Source: Methanosarcinales archaeon (GTDB lineage: Archaea; Halobacteriota; Methanosarcinia; Methanosarcinales; Methanocomedenaceae). Taken from it: 49,299 bases of DNA. Shown here in pieces: positions 9,094 through 16,432 of this stretch. The stretch spans positions 1 through 49,299 of the forward strand of contig JAIOQW010000226.1 in the NCBI GenBank assembly GCA_021108405.1. The letters run 5' to 3'. The first letter of the stretch is position 1, and every line of letters starts with the position of its first letter. The position numbers were made by a program, and so were the translations under genes. A model generated the notes under the pieces. That model had not been told where the DNA came from. It saw only the letters and a list, made by a program, of their open reading frames with translations, and did no database searches.

Positions 9094-9843
9094 ATGACAC
9101 TGAATTTTGCTAAGACTGTACGGAAAATGATGGGATGGTGCCCGAATGTAACTCAAGCGAGATACAGATCGATGCAGCCTGTCGATTTTATAAATCCTTC
9201 ACAAACACCATCCAGCAGATCAAACGTTGAAAATGTTCAATTTAAAAATGTAATGTTCCCTGCATATAATTTCTTGTTATCTATTTGCTTTTCGACAAGT
9301 TTTTTTTTGATCTTGCAATTTTCCATACATCTGGACTATGCAATCTCAATTCCAATCATTGTGGCAATATATTCCTTCTTATATTTAGTTGTGGTCAAAA
9401 CATTTCAGGCAAGTGTTTCTATCGATGAAAACGGTGTGCATTTAAAGTCCTTTTTGTTCAAGAATATTACATTGGATTACAACGACATCAGATCAGTCAC
9501 GCCAAAAAAACCAATGAAACCAATAAAATTTTCAACTAAAATCAAGATACTTTTAGCAATCCCACTAACTTTTATTATTGCATTGTTCACTTATTCAATG
9601 GTGGCATATGGGGAGTGGCAATGGATCCTGGCAGTTATTCCATTGCTGCCGGGATCCTTGTTTTTGAAATATAGGTACGACAGGAGATATCATGACATGG
9701 ATGTACAATTGTCTATCCAATCCGAAAACAAAAACCGTTATATAAGATGGTATGAACTCACGTCCTATTATTCAGTTATAACAGACGTGATGACTGCATC
9801 TCGAATACAGGCTGCTATTGAACATTACAGGGAGGTACAGTGA
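9094..9843 (+). CDS. DUF1673-like membrane protein (array copy 1)
   Basis: The 249-aa protein starts with the family hallmark K-x-M-M-G-W-C-P-N (residues 9-18), known from DUF1673 proteins of Methanosarcina, followed by a polar linker and four predicted membrane helices (about 50-72, 76-96, 148-168, 173-190). A cytoplasmic-type tail follows (QSENKNRYIRWYELTSYY). Function is unknown for the family. It heads a tandem run of related genes spaced by 1 to a few nt or overlapping. Copy 4 (11180-11450) retains nearly identical ends of this gene. The start has GAGG 9 nt upstream. Confidence 0.8.
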   Translation: MTLNFAKTVRKMMGWCPNVTQARYRSMQPVDFINPSQTPSSRSNVENVQFKNVMFPAYNFLLSICFSTSFFLILQFSIHLDYAISIPIIVAIYSFLYLVVVKTFQASVSIDENGVHLKSFLFKNITLDYNDIRSVTPKKPMKPIKFSTKIKILLAIPLTFIIALFTYSMVAYGEWQWILAVIPLLPGSLFLKYRYDRRYHDMDVQLSIQSENKNRYIRWYELTSYYSVITDVMTASRIQAAIEHYREVQ

Positions 9844-9844
9844 G

Positions 9845-10585
9845 ATGGTCTCTTTTAAAAGTGTTAAAAGAATGATGGGGTGGTGCCCGCAAAAGGATTT
9901 CAGGTTTATACAAGCTGGGGATACAAAGCACAGAACAGGCATACATGATTTTTGTGACGGATATGGCGACACGCAAAAAAAGCGTCGGGAAAAGGTGCTT
10001 GTGGACGTCCCTGTTCTGGATTCAGGCATGATACGAATTTTACTTCCGGTCTGGATTGTAGGATTAATGTTAATGACCATTATCAATCATTATTCTATCC
10101 TTGATTTTTTTATTATCTTCGCATACTACCTTACCCTCTTACTAGTGGTTCTTCAAAATCGCACAACAGTAGAACTTACACATGGTACAATAATCATCCA
10201 CAGGCCTTTTCTCCGGTCTATTGTGATACAAAAAAATGATGTTATTAAAACTCAAATCATAAAGAATTTATCCCATACAACGCGCTGGATTTTACGCATT
10301 GTTGAATTAATTATTCTGGTCTTTCTGGCCACCCATAATATCAATGCTATATACATAAATATAGAACAATCCCTTACGATGCTGGTCACTATTGTTAATA
10401 TTATCTCATTCCCCCTCATAACTGTGATGACCGCCGTTTTATTCTATAATAACGAGATAAGGATGCATTATCAGGTTTCATTGCATGTGGCAACAAATAA
10501 GCGTCAATTCAATTTTTATGTTGATAATCCGGATGAATTTTCAGTGATGTTGCAGCACACAGGGGAGGTTACACTCGATGGCTGA
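9845..10585 (+). CDS. DUF1673-like membrane protein (array copy 2)
   Basis: The 246-aa protein begins MVSFKSVKRMMGWCPQKD, sharing the GWCP motif with copies 1, 3, 4 and 5. A longer frame is open from 9818, but a GGAGGT box and alignment with the other copies favour ATG at 9845. Membrane helices lie at about 62-80, 84-102, 146-165 and 180-205. Outside the N-terminal motif it is only weakly similar to copy 1, so the array is old or fast evolving. It overlaps the next copy by 8 nt. Function unknown. Confidence 0.75.
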   Translation: MVSFKSVKRMMGWCPQKDFRFIQAGDTKHRTGIHDFCDGYGDTQKKRREKVLVDVPVLDSGMIRILLPVWIVGLMLMTIINHYSILDFFIIFAYYLTLLLVVLQNRTTVELTHGTIIIHRPFLRSIVIQKNDVIKTQIIKNLSHTTRWILRIVELIILVFLATHNINAIYINIEQSLTMLVTIVNIISFPLITVMTAVLFYNNEIRMHYQVSLHVATNKRQFNFYVDNPDEFSVMLQHTGEVTLDG

Positions 10586-11177
10586 ATTTGTTGATTATGT
10601 CAAAAAACTGATGGGATGGTGCCCCAAAGTGGGCGCAATTGAGACAAAAAAAGCAGTGCAATTCGATGACATTGTGGTAAATGCATCTGATAAAGGCAGG
10701 GAATTAACCCACATAACTATGAAATGGTGGAATAAATATCATAACTTGATTTTACTAATATCAATTCTTGCTATTCTCACTGACATTAATATGATGATTT
10801 CGTGGCAAGGAAGGAACATAGGTATTTTTCTGGCTGGACTGTTTTTAGGGATATTGATAAGCACGGTTACATGGAAAACAACCTGGCATTCTTTAGACAG
10901 GATATCGACACATACACCCCATAAAACTGTTATGAAACCTTCAAAAAAACGGATGCTTGTTTTTTGCATCATTATTTTTCTATATGTGGCAGCAATTACA
11001 TATTTTATGTCCATTTATGACTGGAAAAAAGTTACTGCATTTCTTTTAGGCCTTGGGACATCCGTTTTGTGGTTATCGTACTTTCAGATTCTATATTGGG
11101 AGTGGAAAAACAGGAAGACATTGATAAAGTCCGGGTATTTCAATCGAATTTTTGTGGCATCAAATTGGAGATATTAA
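10578..11177 (+). CDS. DUF1673-like membrane protein (array copy 3)
   Basis: The 199-aa protein begins MAEFVDYVKKLMGWCPKVG and has helices near 53-72, 76-96, 126-146 and 150-172. It is about 50 aa shorter than copies 1 and 2 and ends shortly after the fourth helix (KSGYFNRIFVASNWRY), so it lacks most of the tail domain; it may be truncated. GGGGAGGT precedes the ATG by 8 nt. Function unknown. Confidence 0.7.
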   Translation: MAEFVDYVKKLMGWCPKVGAIETKKAVQFDDIVVNASDKGRELTHITMKWWNKYHNLILLISILAILTDINMMISWQGRNIGIFLAGLFLGILISTVTWKTTWHSLDRISTHTPHKTVMKPSKKRMLVFCIIIFLYVAAITYFMSIYDWKKVTAFLLGLGTSVLWLSYFQILYWEWKNRKTLIKSGYFNRIFVASNWRY

Positions 11178-11179
11178 GA

Positions 11180-11450
11180 ATGATAACAGTCATTGAGCAT
11201 ATTAAAAGAGTGATGGGGTGGTGCCCCAATGTAACTCAAGCAAGGTACAGATCGATGCAGCCTGTCGATTTTATAAATCCTTCACAAACATCATCTGGCA
11301 GATCAAACATTAAAATTGTCCATCCAATCAGAAAACAAAAATCGGCATACTAGATGGCATGAAGTTACATCCAATTATTCAATTGTCACGGATGAGATGA
11401 CTGTATTCCGAATACAGGATGCTATTGAATATTATAGGGAAGCAAAGTGA
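11180..11450 (+). pseudogene. DUF1673 array copy 4, internally deleted and frameshifted
   Basis: The first 50 codons (KRVMGWCPNVTQARYRSMQP and on to PSQTSSGRSN) are almost identical to copy 1. The sequence then jumps, around 11315, to the last 45 codons of copy 1 in a different frame (LSIQSENKNRHTRWHEV through AIEYYREAK) and ends at the TGA at 11448. About 160 codons carrying all four membrane helices are missing. The open frame stops at a TAG at 11351. It is a clear deletion derivative made after copy 1 was duplicated. Confidence 0.85.
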
Positions 11451-11454
11451 AATA

Positions 11455-11702
11455 GTGTTTTTTGAAAATGTTAAAAGAATGATGGGCTGGTGTCCATAAA
11501 AAAAGTAGTCTATAATCGTGAGGATGTAATTTTTTCATATGATGCACTTTGCACCAGCATTGCTGCTTACAATGAAAAAAATAAGTATATGGATCTTCCA
11601 GTCCAGATGTTTGACTGGTGCATATTTGTTATTATGTTCGGCTTTATTGATCTATTATTAGTTGGCATCCAGAGGTCGGAATATGTTCCTTTATCCACGT
11701 AA
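11455..11702 (+). pseudogene. DUF1673 array copy 5, start and frame lost
   Basis: Alignment with the start of copy 2 shows ATGGTC replaced by ATAGTG, so the original start is gone, though a GTG remains. Residues VFFENVKRMMGWCP follow and hit a TAA at once. A +1 shift continues as KKVVYNREDVIFSYDAL and into a membrane helix (MFDWCIFVIMFGFIDLLLVGI) before stopping at 11702. The junction copy 4 to copy 5 mirrors the junction copy 1 to copy 2, showing the block was duplicated. Confidence 0.7.
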
Positions 11703-11821
11703 TAAACATGATTTATCGATGTTGATGAGTATTGCTCCCGAAAAGTTAAAATCACGAAAATAGACATTAGAAATAAAAATGGCAGGTACATTTAAATACA
11801 CGAATAAATACACTTAAACAT

Positions 11822-12052
11822 ATGGCTCATAAAACATTAACTATTTCAGAAGAAGCTTACAAAAGCCTTGTTCAGCTAAAAAAAGAGGGGGAAAGCTTTA
11901 CTGCCCTTATAAATCGTATAGCAGAAATCGTCAGAAAAAAGCCGTTAAAAGAATTTGCCGGAAGATTGAAAGACGATGAATTTAAAAAAGCGGCCATTGA
12001 AATAAGGTCCAGTGGAACTGATATTTCCCGTTTAGAGCGTGCAAAACTATGA
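11822..12052 (+). CDS. vapB: VapB-type antitoxin
   Basis: The 76-aa protein (MAHKTLTISEEAYKSLVQLK, then ESFTALINRI) matches the archaeal VapB/DUF217 antitoxins that bind and neutralise the PIN toxin and repress their own operon. The N-terminal beta strand plus helix fits DNA binding, and the C-terminal part would wrap the toxin. Its stop overlaps the toxin start (ATGA at 12049). A TATA-like tttaaatacacg lies about 30 nt upstream, suiting a leaderless mRNA. Confidence 0.9.
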   Translation: MAHKTLTISEEAYKSLVQLKKEGESFTALINRIAEIVRKKPLKEFAGRLKDDEFKKAAIEIRSSGTDISRLERAKL

Positions 12053-12432
12053 CAATACTGGATACCGATTATCTGGTTGCTCTTCTTAGAGGTGATGCAG
12101 ATGCAGCCGCTTATGCTGATAAGATCAAAAACCCAAAAACTACCATCATCAATGCTTTCGAACTCTATTACGGGGCAGACCGTTCTACAAAACCCGATAA
12201 ATCCCACATAGAAGTAAATTCTTTACTGGGGTCTATGGATATACTTAGATTTGAAATGCCCGCTGTACTTACATCTGCCAAAATCCAGGCTGAACTAATG
12301 AATGCCGGCAATCCTGTAAATATCCTTGATGTTCTGATTGCAGGTATTGTAATGGTAAATAACGAAGAGTTTCTGACAAGAAATGTCAATCATTTCAACA
12401 GGATCAAAGGCTTGAACTGGAAAGAATGGTAA
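12049..12432 (+). CDS. vapC: VapC-type PIN-domain ribonuclease toxin
   Basis: The 127-aa PIN-domain protein keeps the acidic active-site residues in order: D in ILDTDYLVALL (residues 4-6), E in NAFELYYGA near 39, D in NILDVLIAG near 92, and the C-terminal N/D region FLTRNVNHFNRIKGL. VapC toxins cleave tRNA or rRNA and are held inactive by VapB. The pair looks intact and functional, unlike the neighbouring DUF1673 remnants. Confidence 0.92.
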   Translation: MTILDTDYLVALLRGDADAAAYADKIKNPKTTIINAFELYYGADRSTKPDKSHIEVNSLLGSMDILRFEMPAVLTSAKIQAELMNAGNPVNILDVLIAGIVMVNNEEFLTRNVNHFNRIKGLNWKEW

Positions 12433-12789
12433 CAGTGGTGATGAAGAATTTGCACCGAATAATTAGTGCAACCGCATATGCGCATATATTATTTATCAAC
12501 AATTAGAGGATGGTACATCACGTTCCATGTGGTTTAAAACTTACACGAATCCACAGGGCCGGCTGCTGCCCCGACGGGCTGCGAGTGGGAGGGCACAATG
12601 CAAAGAAGTAGGGCGGCAGGAGAGCATAAGAAGGGGTGAGGGGCTGGACAGCATTTTAATACGAACCGCAGATAGACGCAAATTGAAAGTTGTCGTTAAG
12701 TGTTTCACCGCGAAGGGCGCAAAGATCGCAAAGATAATGTTGCTTTAACTTTGCGTTCTTTGCTGTGCAGAATTTTATATAAATTATAT

Positions 12790-12985
12790 GTAACTATTCA
12801 GCTACCCCAAAGGTAGGATGCCGATAACGAAAAGCCGTTTATTTTCACTTGTGCTCATTCACTATATATTTTATCATACTGATTCTATTGACATTGATTT
12901 CATCGAGATTCAACAAATATATGTCATTAAATAATACAGGACTATTTATCCCACCGATAACGTTTATGCATGGCTGAATAGTTAC
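12790..12985. mobile_element. IS66-like MITE, 196 bp
   Basis: The ends are perfect 13-bp inverted repeats GTAACTATTCAGC / GCTGAATAGTTAC. Immediately outside them is an 8-bp direct repeat AATTATAT (12782-12789 and 12986-12993), a target-site duplication. Terminal GTAA and 8-bp duplications are the known marks of the IS66 family. The interior has no ORF, and CCGATAACG occurs near both ends in direct orientation. It would need a transposase in trans. Confidence 0.8.
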
Positions 12986-13412
12986 AATTATATTTAATAG
13001 CCATGGCGGCACCCCCACCGCACACCACTTCCCGACTCACGCTCTGCGCATGGGCACCCATACCCGGTCCGCAGCGCCATTATCCATGTGCTTGACGGTA
13101 ATCCAGCCGCCTATACAGCACCGCTGCCCATCACATCACCTCAACTCCTGAGCTGCATGGTGTTGGGGACTGCTTTTGCTGCAATTGCCCCCTCAAAGAA
13201 CCAGCAACATGTTTACCGGTAACGTTGCCCACCAGTGCTTTGCTTTTGTTCTTGGCCCTATCGATGTATTCTAGGTTCGCTCTTATGAACTGTAACGAAA
13301 TAACTTAAATAATTTCATCCATGTGGATTAATAAAGTAAATCTATTCAATTCTTTCAATTTATCGCAATAGCGAAAACTATTTATTAATGTAATAATAGA
13401 TTATTATTTATG

Positions 13413-13442
13413 TATTCAATTGAATAATTGATTTAAACAATT
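13413..13442. promoter_or_regulatory. Palindromic operator-like site before the wHTH operon
   Basis: TATTCAATTGAATA (13413-13426) is a perfect 14-bp palindrome, followed directly by a second inverted repeat AATTGATTTAAACAATT (13426-13442). Both lie 24-53 nt before the ATG of the winged-HTH gene, where archaeal TATA boxes lie, so a repressor binding here would block transcription. That the wHTH protein is the ligand is inference. Confidence 0.55.
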
Positions 13443-13465
13443 AATTAAAAGATAAGAGGTATATC

Positions 13466-13699
13466 ATGATTGAAATGAATAATCAAGAAAGGAAAATTAT
13501 AAAAGCACTTAACTCCTTGGGAAAGAAAACTTACACCAGTAAAATTGCAAATGAAGCAAAACTATCTTCAGGAACAGCAAGTAAGTATCTTATGGCTTTA
13601 AAAATTAAAGGCTTAGTAACAAAAGATTCATCGCAACCTCCTCATATTTATTGGGAATTAACTGATAGTAAAGAAATTGAAGAAATATTGCAATCTTGA
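13466..13699 (+). CDS. Winged helix-turn-helix regulator
   Basis: The 77-aa protein is a compact winged HTH: helices around ERKIIKALNSL and YTSKIANEAKL, recognition helix SSGTASKYLMALKIKGLV, then a wing VTKDSSQPPHIYWELT. This layout is that of MarR/TrmB-like and Rok-like DNA-binding domains without a sensor domain. AGAGG lies about 8 nt before the ATG. It overlaps the next frame by 23 nt and is the first gene of a five-gene AT-rich operon, so it is probably the autoregulator acting on the palindromes just upstream. Confidence 0.8.
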   Translation: MIEMNNQERKIIKALNSLGKKTYTSKIANEAKLSSGTASKYLMALKIKGLVTKDSSQPPHIYWELTDSKEIEEILQS

Positions 13700-14138
13700 T
13701 TTAAAAATTCCAGACGAAATGTTAATTGAAGAAGTTACACCAAAATTGTTGAAAATAACTGATACTTTAATAGAGAATATCGAAGATGAGGCGATAAGTA
13801 GAGAAACATTGGATGAGTTAGTTAAAACACTCTTAGATGACGACGTTTATCTTTCTGAATTTGCGAATAAATTAAGTCCGAAAGAGCTTTCAGTTATTTA
13901 TATTTCTAGAAATTTAATCAACGAACTTTGGGGGAATTTAGCTACAGATGCTTCATTTGGAATGGAATTTTTTAAAGATTCTCAACATTTTAAGAATTTC
14001 AAACTCAACTTAAGCTATTATATTAAATTATCATTAGAAGATCAAGATAATGAAGCTATCACAAAATTATATGACGCAATATCATCATATTTTAAATTAG
14101 TAGTAGAACTTATGCAATTAGGCGAAAAGGAGATTTAA
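13677..14138 (+). CDS. Unknown helical protein in AT-rich operon
   Basis: I do not recognise this 153-aa protein. It is acidic, appears all-helical (for example ISRETLDELVKTLLDDD and AITKLYDAISSYFKLVVELM), and has no cysteines after the start, no signal peptide and no membrane segment. The start given is a TTG inside the wHTH gene; an in-frame ATG at 13719 is an alternative, and neither has a strong ribosome site. Only 3 nt separate it from the PRTase-like gene. Its placement between a regulator and two pyrimidine-type enzymes suggests a regulator partner or an adaptor, which is a guess. Confidence 0.6.
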   Translation: MKKYCNLDLKIPDEMLIEEVTPKLLKITDTLIENIEDEAISRETLDELVKTLLDDDVYLSEFANKLSPKELSVIYISRNLINELWGNLATDASFGMEFFKDSQHFKNFKLNLSYYIKLSLEDQDNEAITKLYDAISSYFKLVVELMQLGEKEI

Positions 14139-14141
14139 TTA

Positions 14142-14792
14142 ATGACTACTTCATCAGTTCGTTGGGAACTTTGGAAGGATGGAAAAGAAATTTTTATAAA
14201 AAGAGGCTCTATAAAGAGCAGTATCCGAGGATTTAAATCTGGAATATATGATAATTACTATATTGATTTCGATATTATAACTAGTGATCCTTTACAAGCT
14301 AAAAATGTAGTGGAACAATTAACTTATAAAATTAATGACATTAAAACAAAACAAAGAATAGATTATTTGGGATTTTTAGAGAAAAGAATAAAAGGAACAA
14401 TAGGAGCTTTACAGGCATCTTTAGCAATTTCTGTTATGACTGGAATACCACATATCATTATAAGACTGAGTAAAGAACTTGACTTTGATAGAATCAAAAT
14501 CCCAAATCGGTCTAGTTTAACTAGAAATTCACAATTATCAGGATTAAATGTAGTTCTAATTACAGATCATATTACAACAGGCAATGAAATAATAAAATCA
14601 GTAGATACAATAAGAAATAACGGCGGAACAGTTAGTGATGTAATAACTTATACTGTTAGACTGGATAAACTCAATCATAAAAAATTCGAAGACAGGAATT
14701 TAGAATTGCATAGTATTTACAAAATTCCAGATGATATCCCATTCGAATATATTGAAAAGATTGAAGGAAATAAATTGTCAATAAATATTTAA
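14142..14792 (+). CDS. Orotate phosphoribosyltransferase-like protein
   Basis: The 216-aa protein has a type I PRTase fold signature. GFKSGIYDNYYIDFD (about 30-44) matches the orotate-PRTase hood motif, and VVLITDHITTGNEII (137-151) is the PRPP-binding loop. Known PyrE enzymes join orotate to PRPP giving OMP. Two departures are visible: the usual acidic pair in the PRPP loop (E-D) reads T-D-H here, and the catalytic flexible-loop region is longer (RLSKELDFDRIKIPNRSS). It may be a divergent PyrE or a PRTase of other specificity. Its own downstream partner is an OMP-decarboxylase-like gene, two genes on. Codon use is more AT-rich than in the core genes. Confidence 0.75.
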   Translation: MTTSSVRWELWKDGKEIFIKRGSIKSSIRGFKSGIYDNYYIDFDIITSDPLQAKNVVEQLTYKINDIKTKQRIDYLGFLEKRIKGTIGALQASLAISVMTGIPHIIIRLSKELDFDRIKIPNRSSLTRNSQLSGLNVVLITDHITTGNEIIKSVDTIRNNGGTVSDVITYTVRLDKLNHKKFEDRNLELHSIYKIPDDIPFEYIEKIEGNKLSINI

Positions 14793-14817
14793 CAGGAATT
14801 CTCATGGAGAAATTACT

Positions 14818-15564
14818 TTGGCTAATACAAGGAATGACATTGCACAAAACGAAATAGAATGGAATGTTGTTTTTTCAGAGAAGTCTCGCAACCATACCAT
14901 CTCAATAAAATGGAACGAAATTTCAAAATTGGCAAAATGGCCATGGGAAAAAGAATTTCATTCAATTTCATTTGACAGCCAATCACCAATTAATAGCCAA
15001 AGGATTCGATTTATGGAAGGTGAAAATGATCTTTCTGATGATGTAGTGTTGCCAATCAAATTGGATACTCTTTCAAGTAGTACAACAGATTCAAGTATTC
15101 CAATTAATCTACAAGAGTTGACTACAAAAATAAAATTTGATTTATTTTCAAAAAAAAATATTATTTCCGAATGTAGATTTAAAGAAGGGAGAAGCCAACG
15201 GAAACGTTTCGGTGAGTGGTGGTTTGAACCTTTTCATTTTAATACAAAACTTAAAGCTTCAAGTATTCACTTTACATTACATTTACCTGAATTAAATTGG
15301 TGGAAAAGATGGTTATTCAATTTATTCAAAATTACTGAACGAAAATATTATGATGTTATTTGGATTCCATATTCAAGTAAATATACGGTTAACGTTAATA
15401 AAAAAGGTGAAGTTTCATTAACTATTCCAGAAAAAGATTTATCACCAGATAGCGAAATATGGTATATTCTGCCAAAATTCAATCTAAAGGGAAGTCTAAT
15501 TCGCTTAATAGGATTGATAAGTATAGGTGTAGCAGGAAGTTATATTGCATATTTATTACTATAG
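14818..15564 (+). CDS. C-terminally membrane-anchored protein of unknown function
   Basis: The 248-aa protein is unrecognised. It looks beta-rich and Trp-rich (WPWEKEF, FGEWWFEPFHF, LNWWKRWLFN) and ends with one hydrophobic segment (about 226-248, LIRLIGLISIGVAGSYIAYLLL) with no residues after it, so it is probably tail-anchored with its body in the cytoplasm. There is no signal peptide. The start is TTG with a GGAGA box about 8 nt upstream; the nearby ATG at 14804 is out of frame. It is placed between two pyrimidine-type enzymes with 20-25 nt gaps, suggesting they form one unit that may work at the membrane. Confidence 0.65.
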   Translation: MANTRNDIAQNEIEWNVVFSEKSRNHTISIKWNEISKLAKWPWEKEFHSISFDSQSPINSQRIRFMEGENDLSDDVVLPIKLDTLSSSTTDSSIPINLQELTTKIKFDLFSKKNIISECRFKEGRSQRKRFGEWWFEPFHFNTKLKASSIHFTLHLPELNWWKRWLFNLFKITERKYYDVIWIPYSSKYTVNVNKKGEVSLTIPEKDLSPDSEIWYILPKFNLKGSLIRLIGLISIGVAGSYIAYLLL

Positions 15565-15584
15565 TATAAGAAGGATGTGAAAAA

Positions 15585-16343
15585 TTGGATCTTTTTAATC
15601 TTAAATATGGAATAATTCCTGCTTGTGATGTCAAACTACTGGATGATTTAGAAGATCTAGTAAAGTCAACTTGTAATATTAAAGGAATCGTAGGTTATAA
15701 AGTAGGTGCTATTTTAGGACTCAAATATGGTTTACCTGCTATAGTTGAAACAATATCAACTTACACAAATCTGCCAATTATATATGACCACCAAAAATTC
15801 GGAACTGATATTCCTGATATTTGTGGAGGGGATATGCTTGAAGTGCTTAAAGAAGCAGGTATTAATATCGTAATAATATTTCCACAGGCGGGTCCAGATA
15901 CTTTAAAAGCTGCGATTGTTGGTTCTATTGACCCTAAATTGAAAGATACTGTTAAAGGATGCTACAAATTTGGATTATCACCAATTGTAGGCGGAGAAAT
16001 GACGCATAATAAATATATTGAAAGTGATGGTGGATATTTAACAAATGAAGCACCTGAGAGGATGTATTTAGATGCTGCTAAACTTGGAGTAGAATATTTT
16101 GTAGTGCCTGGAACAAAAGTAGAAAAAATGAAGAAATATCGTTTAATGTTATCAAAAGCATCAAAGAATCCAAAATTTCTTTTTCCAGGTATTGGACGTG
16201 ACTATCAAGGTGGTGATATAATTGAAGCTTTCAATGCAGTTAAACCTTTTTCCAGTTATGCAATTGTTGGAAGAGCAATTTATGCTGCAGACGATATTAA
16301 AGAATCAACGGAAAGATTATGTGAAGTCATACGAAAGTTCTAA
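15585..16343 (+). CDS. Orotidine 5'-phosphate decarboxylase-like protein
   Basis: The 252-aa protein is a TIM barrel of the OMP-decarboxylase/HUMPS group: PACDVK at strand 1, GYKVGA near 38 at strand 2, YDHQKFGTDIPD at 67-78, and the phosphate-binding end LFPGIGRDYQGGD plus AIVGRAIY. Canonical OMP decarboxylase has D-x-K-x-x-D; here it reads D-H-Q-K-F-G-T-D, with one extra residue in each gap, a variant also known in some annotated decarboxylases. It probably makes UMP from OMP, but the variant means another barrel reaction is possible. The TTG start has AAGGA about 10 nt upstream. It is the last gene of the operon. Confidence 0.75.
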   Translation: MDLFNLKYGIIPACDVKLLDDLEDLVKSTCNIKGIVGYKVGAILGLKYGLPAIVETISTYTNLPIIYDHQKFGTDIPDICGGDMLEVLKEAGINIVIIFPQAGPDTLKAAIVGSIDPKLKDTVKGCYKFGLSPIVGGEMTHNKYIESDGGYLTNEAPERMYLDAAKLGVEYFVVPGTKVEKMKKYRLMLSKASKNPKFLFPGIGRDYQGGDIIEAFNAVKPFSSYAIVGRAIYAADDIKESTERLCEVIRKF

Positions 16344-16432
16344 ATCATATATTCAAACTCTTATTATTGAAATCCCAATTAATCTTCGAGAGATGTTGTT
16401 GTATCCTATATGGAAAAATAATTGAGCATTTT

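Larger units (their letters stand above)
12433..13465. other. Gene desert of about 1 kb with mobile-element debris
   Basis: No supported gene. Contents in order: 12537-12640, a GC-rich block similar to 8519-8625; 12663-12680, a copy of the aaccgcagat scattered repeat; 12709-12770, the caccgcgaagggcgcaaag type repeat with an inverted cgcaaag/ctttgcg pair; 12790-12985, a MITE (listed separately); 13003-13270, GC-rich sequence whose minus strand has a short protein-like stretch (EYIDRAKNKSKALVGNVTGK) ending at a stop, probably a decayed gene end; 13320-13465, AT-rich promoter region of the following operon. Confidence 0.5.

Noticed and set aside
12527-12748. 73-aa ORF in the gene desert
   Set aside because: It is made of two intergenic repeat classes (GC-rich block and aaccgcagat/gcgaagggc repeats); Arg-rich translation is a by-product.
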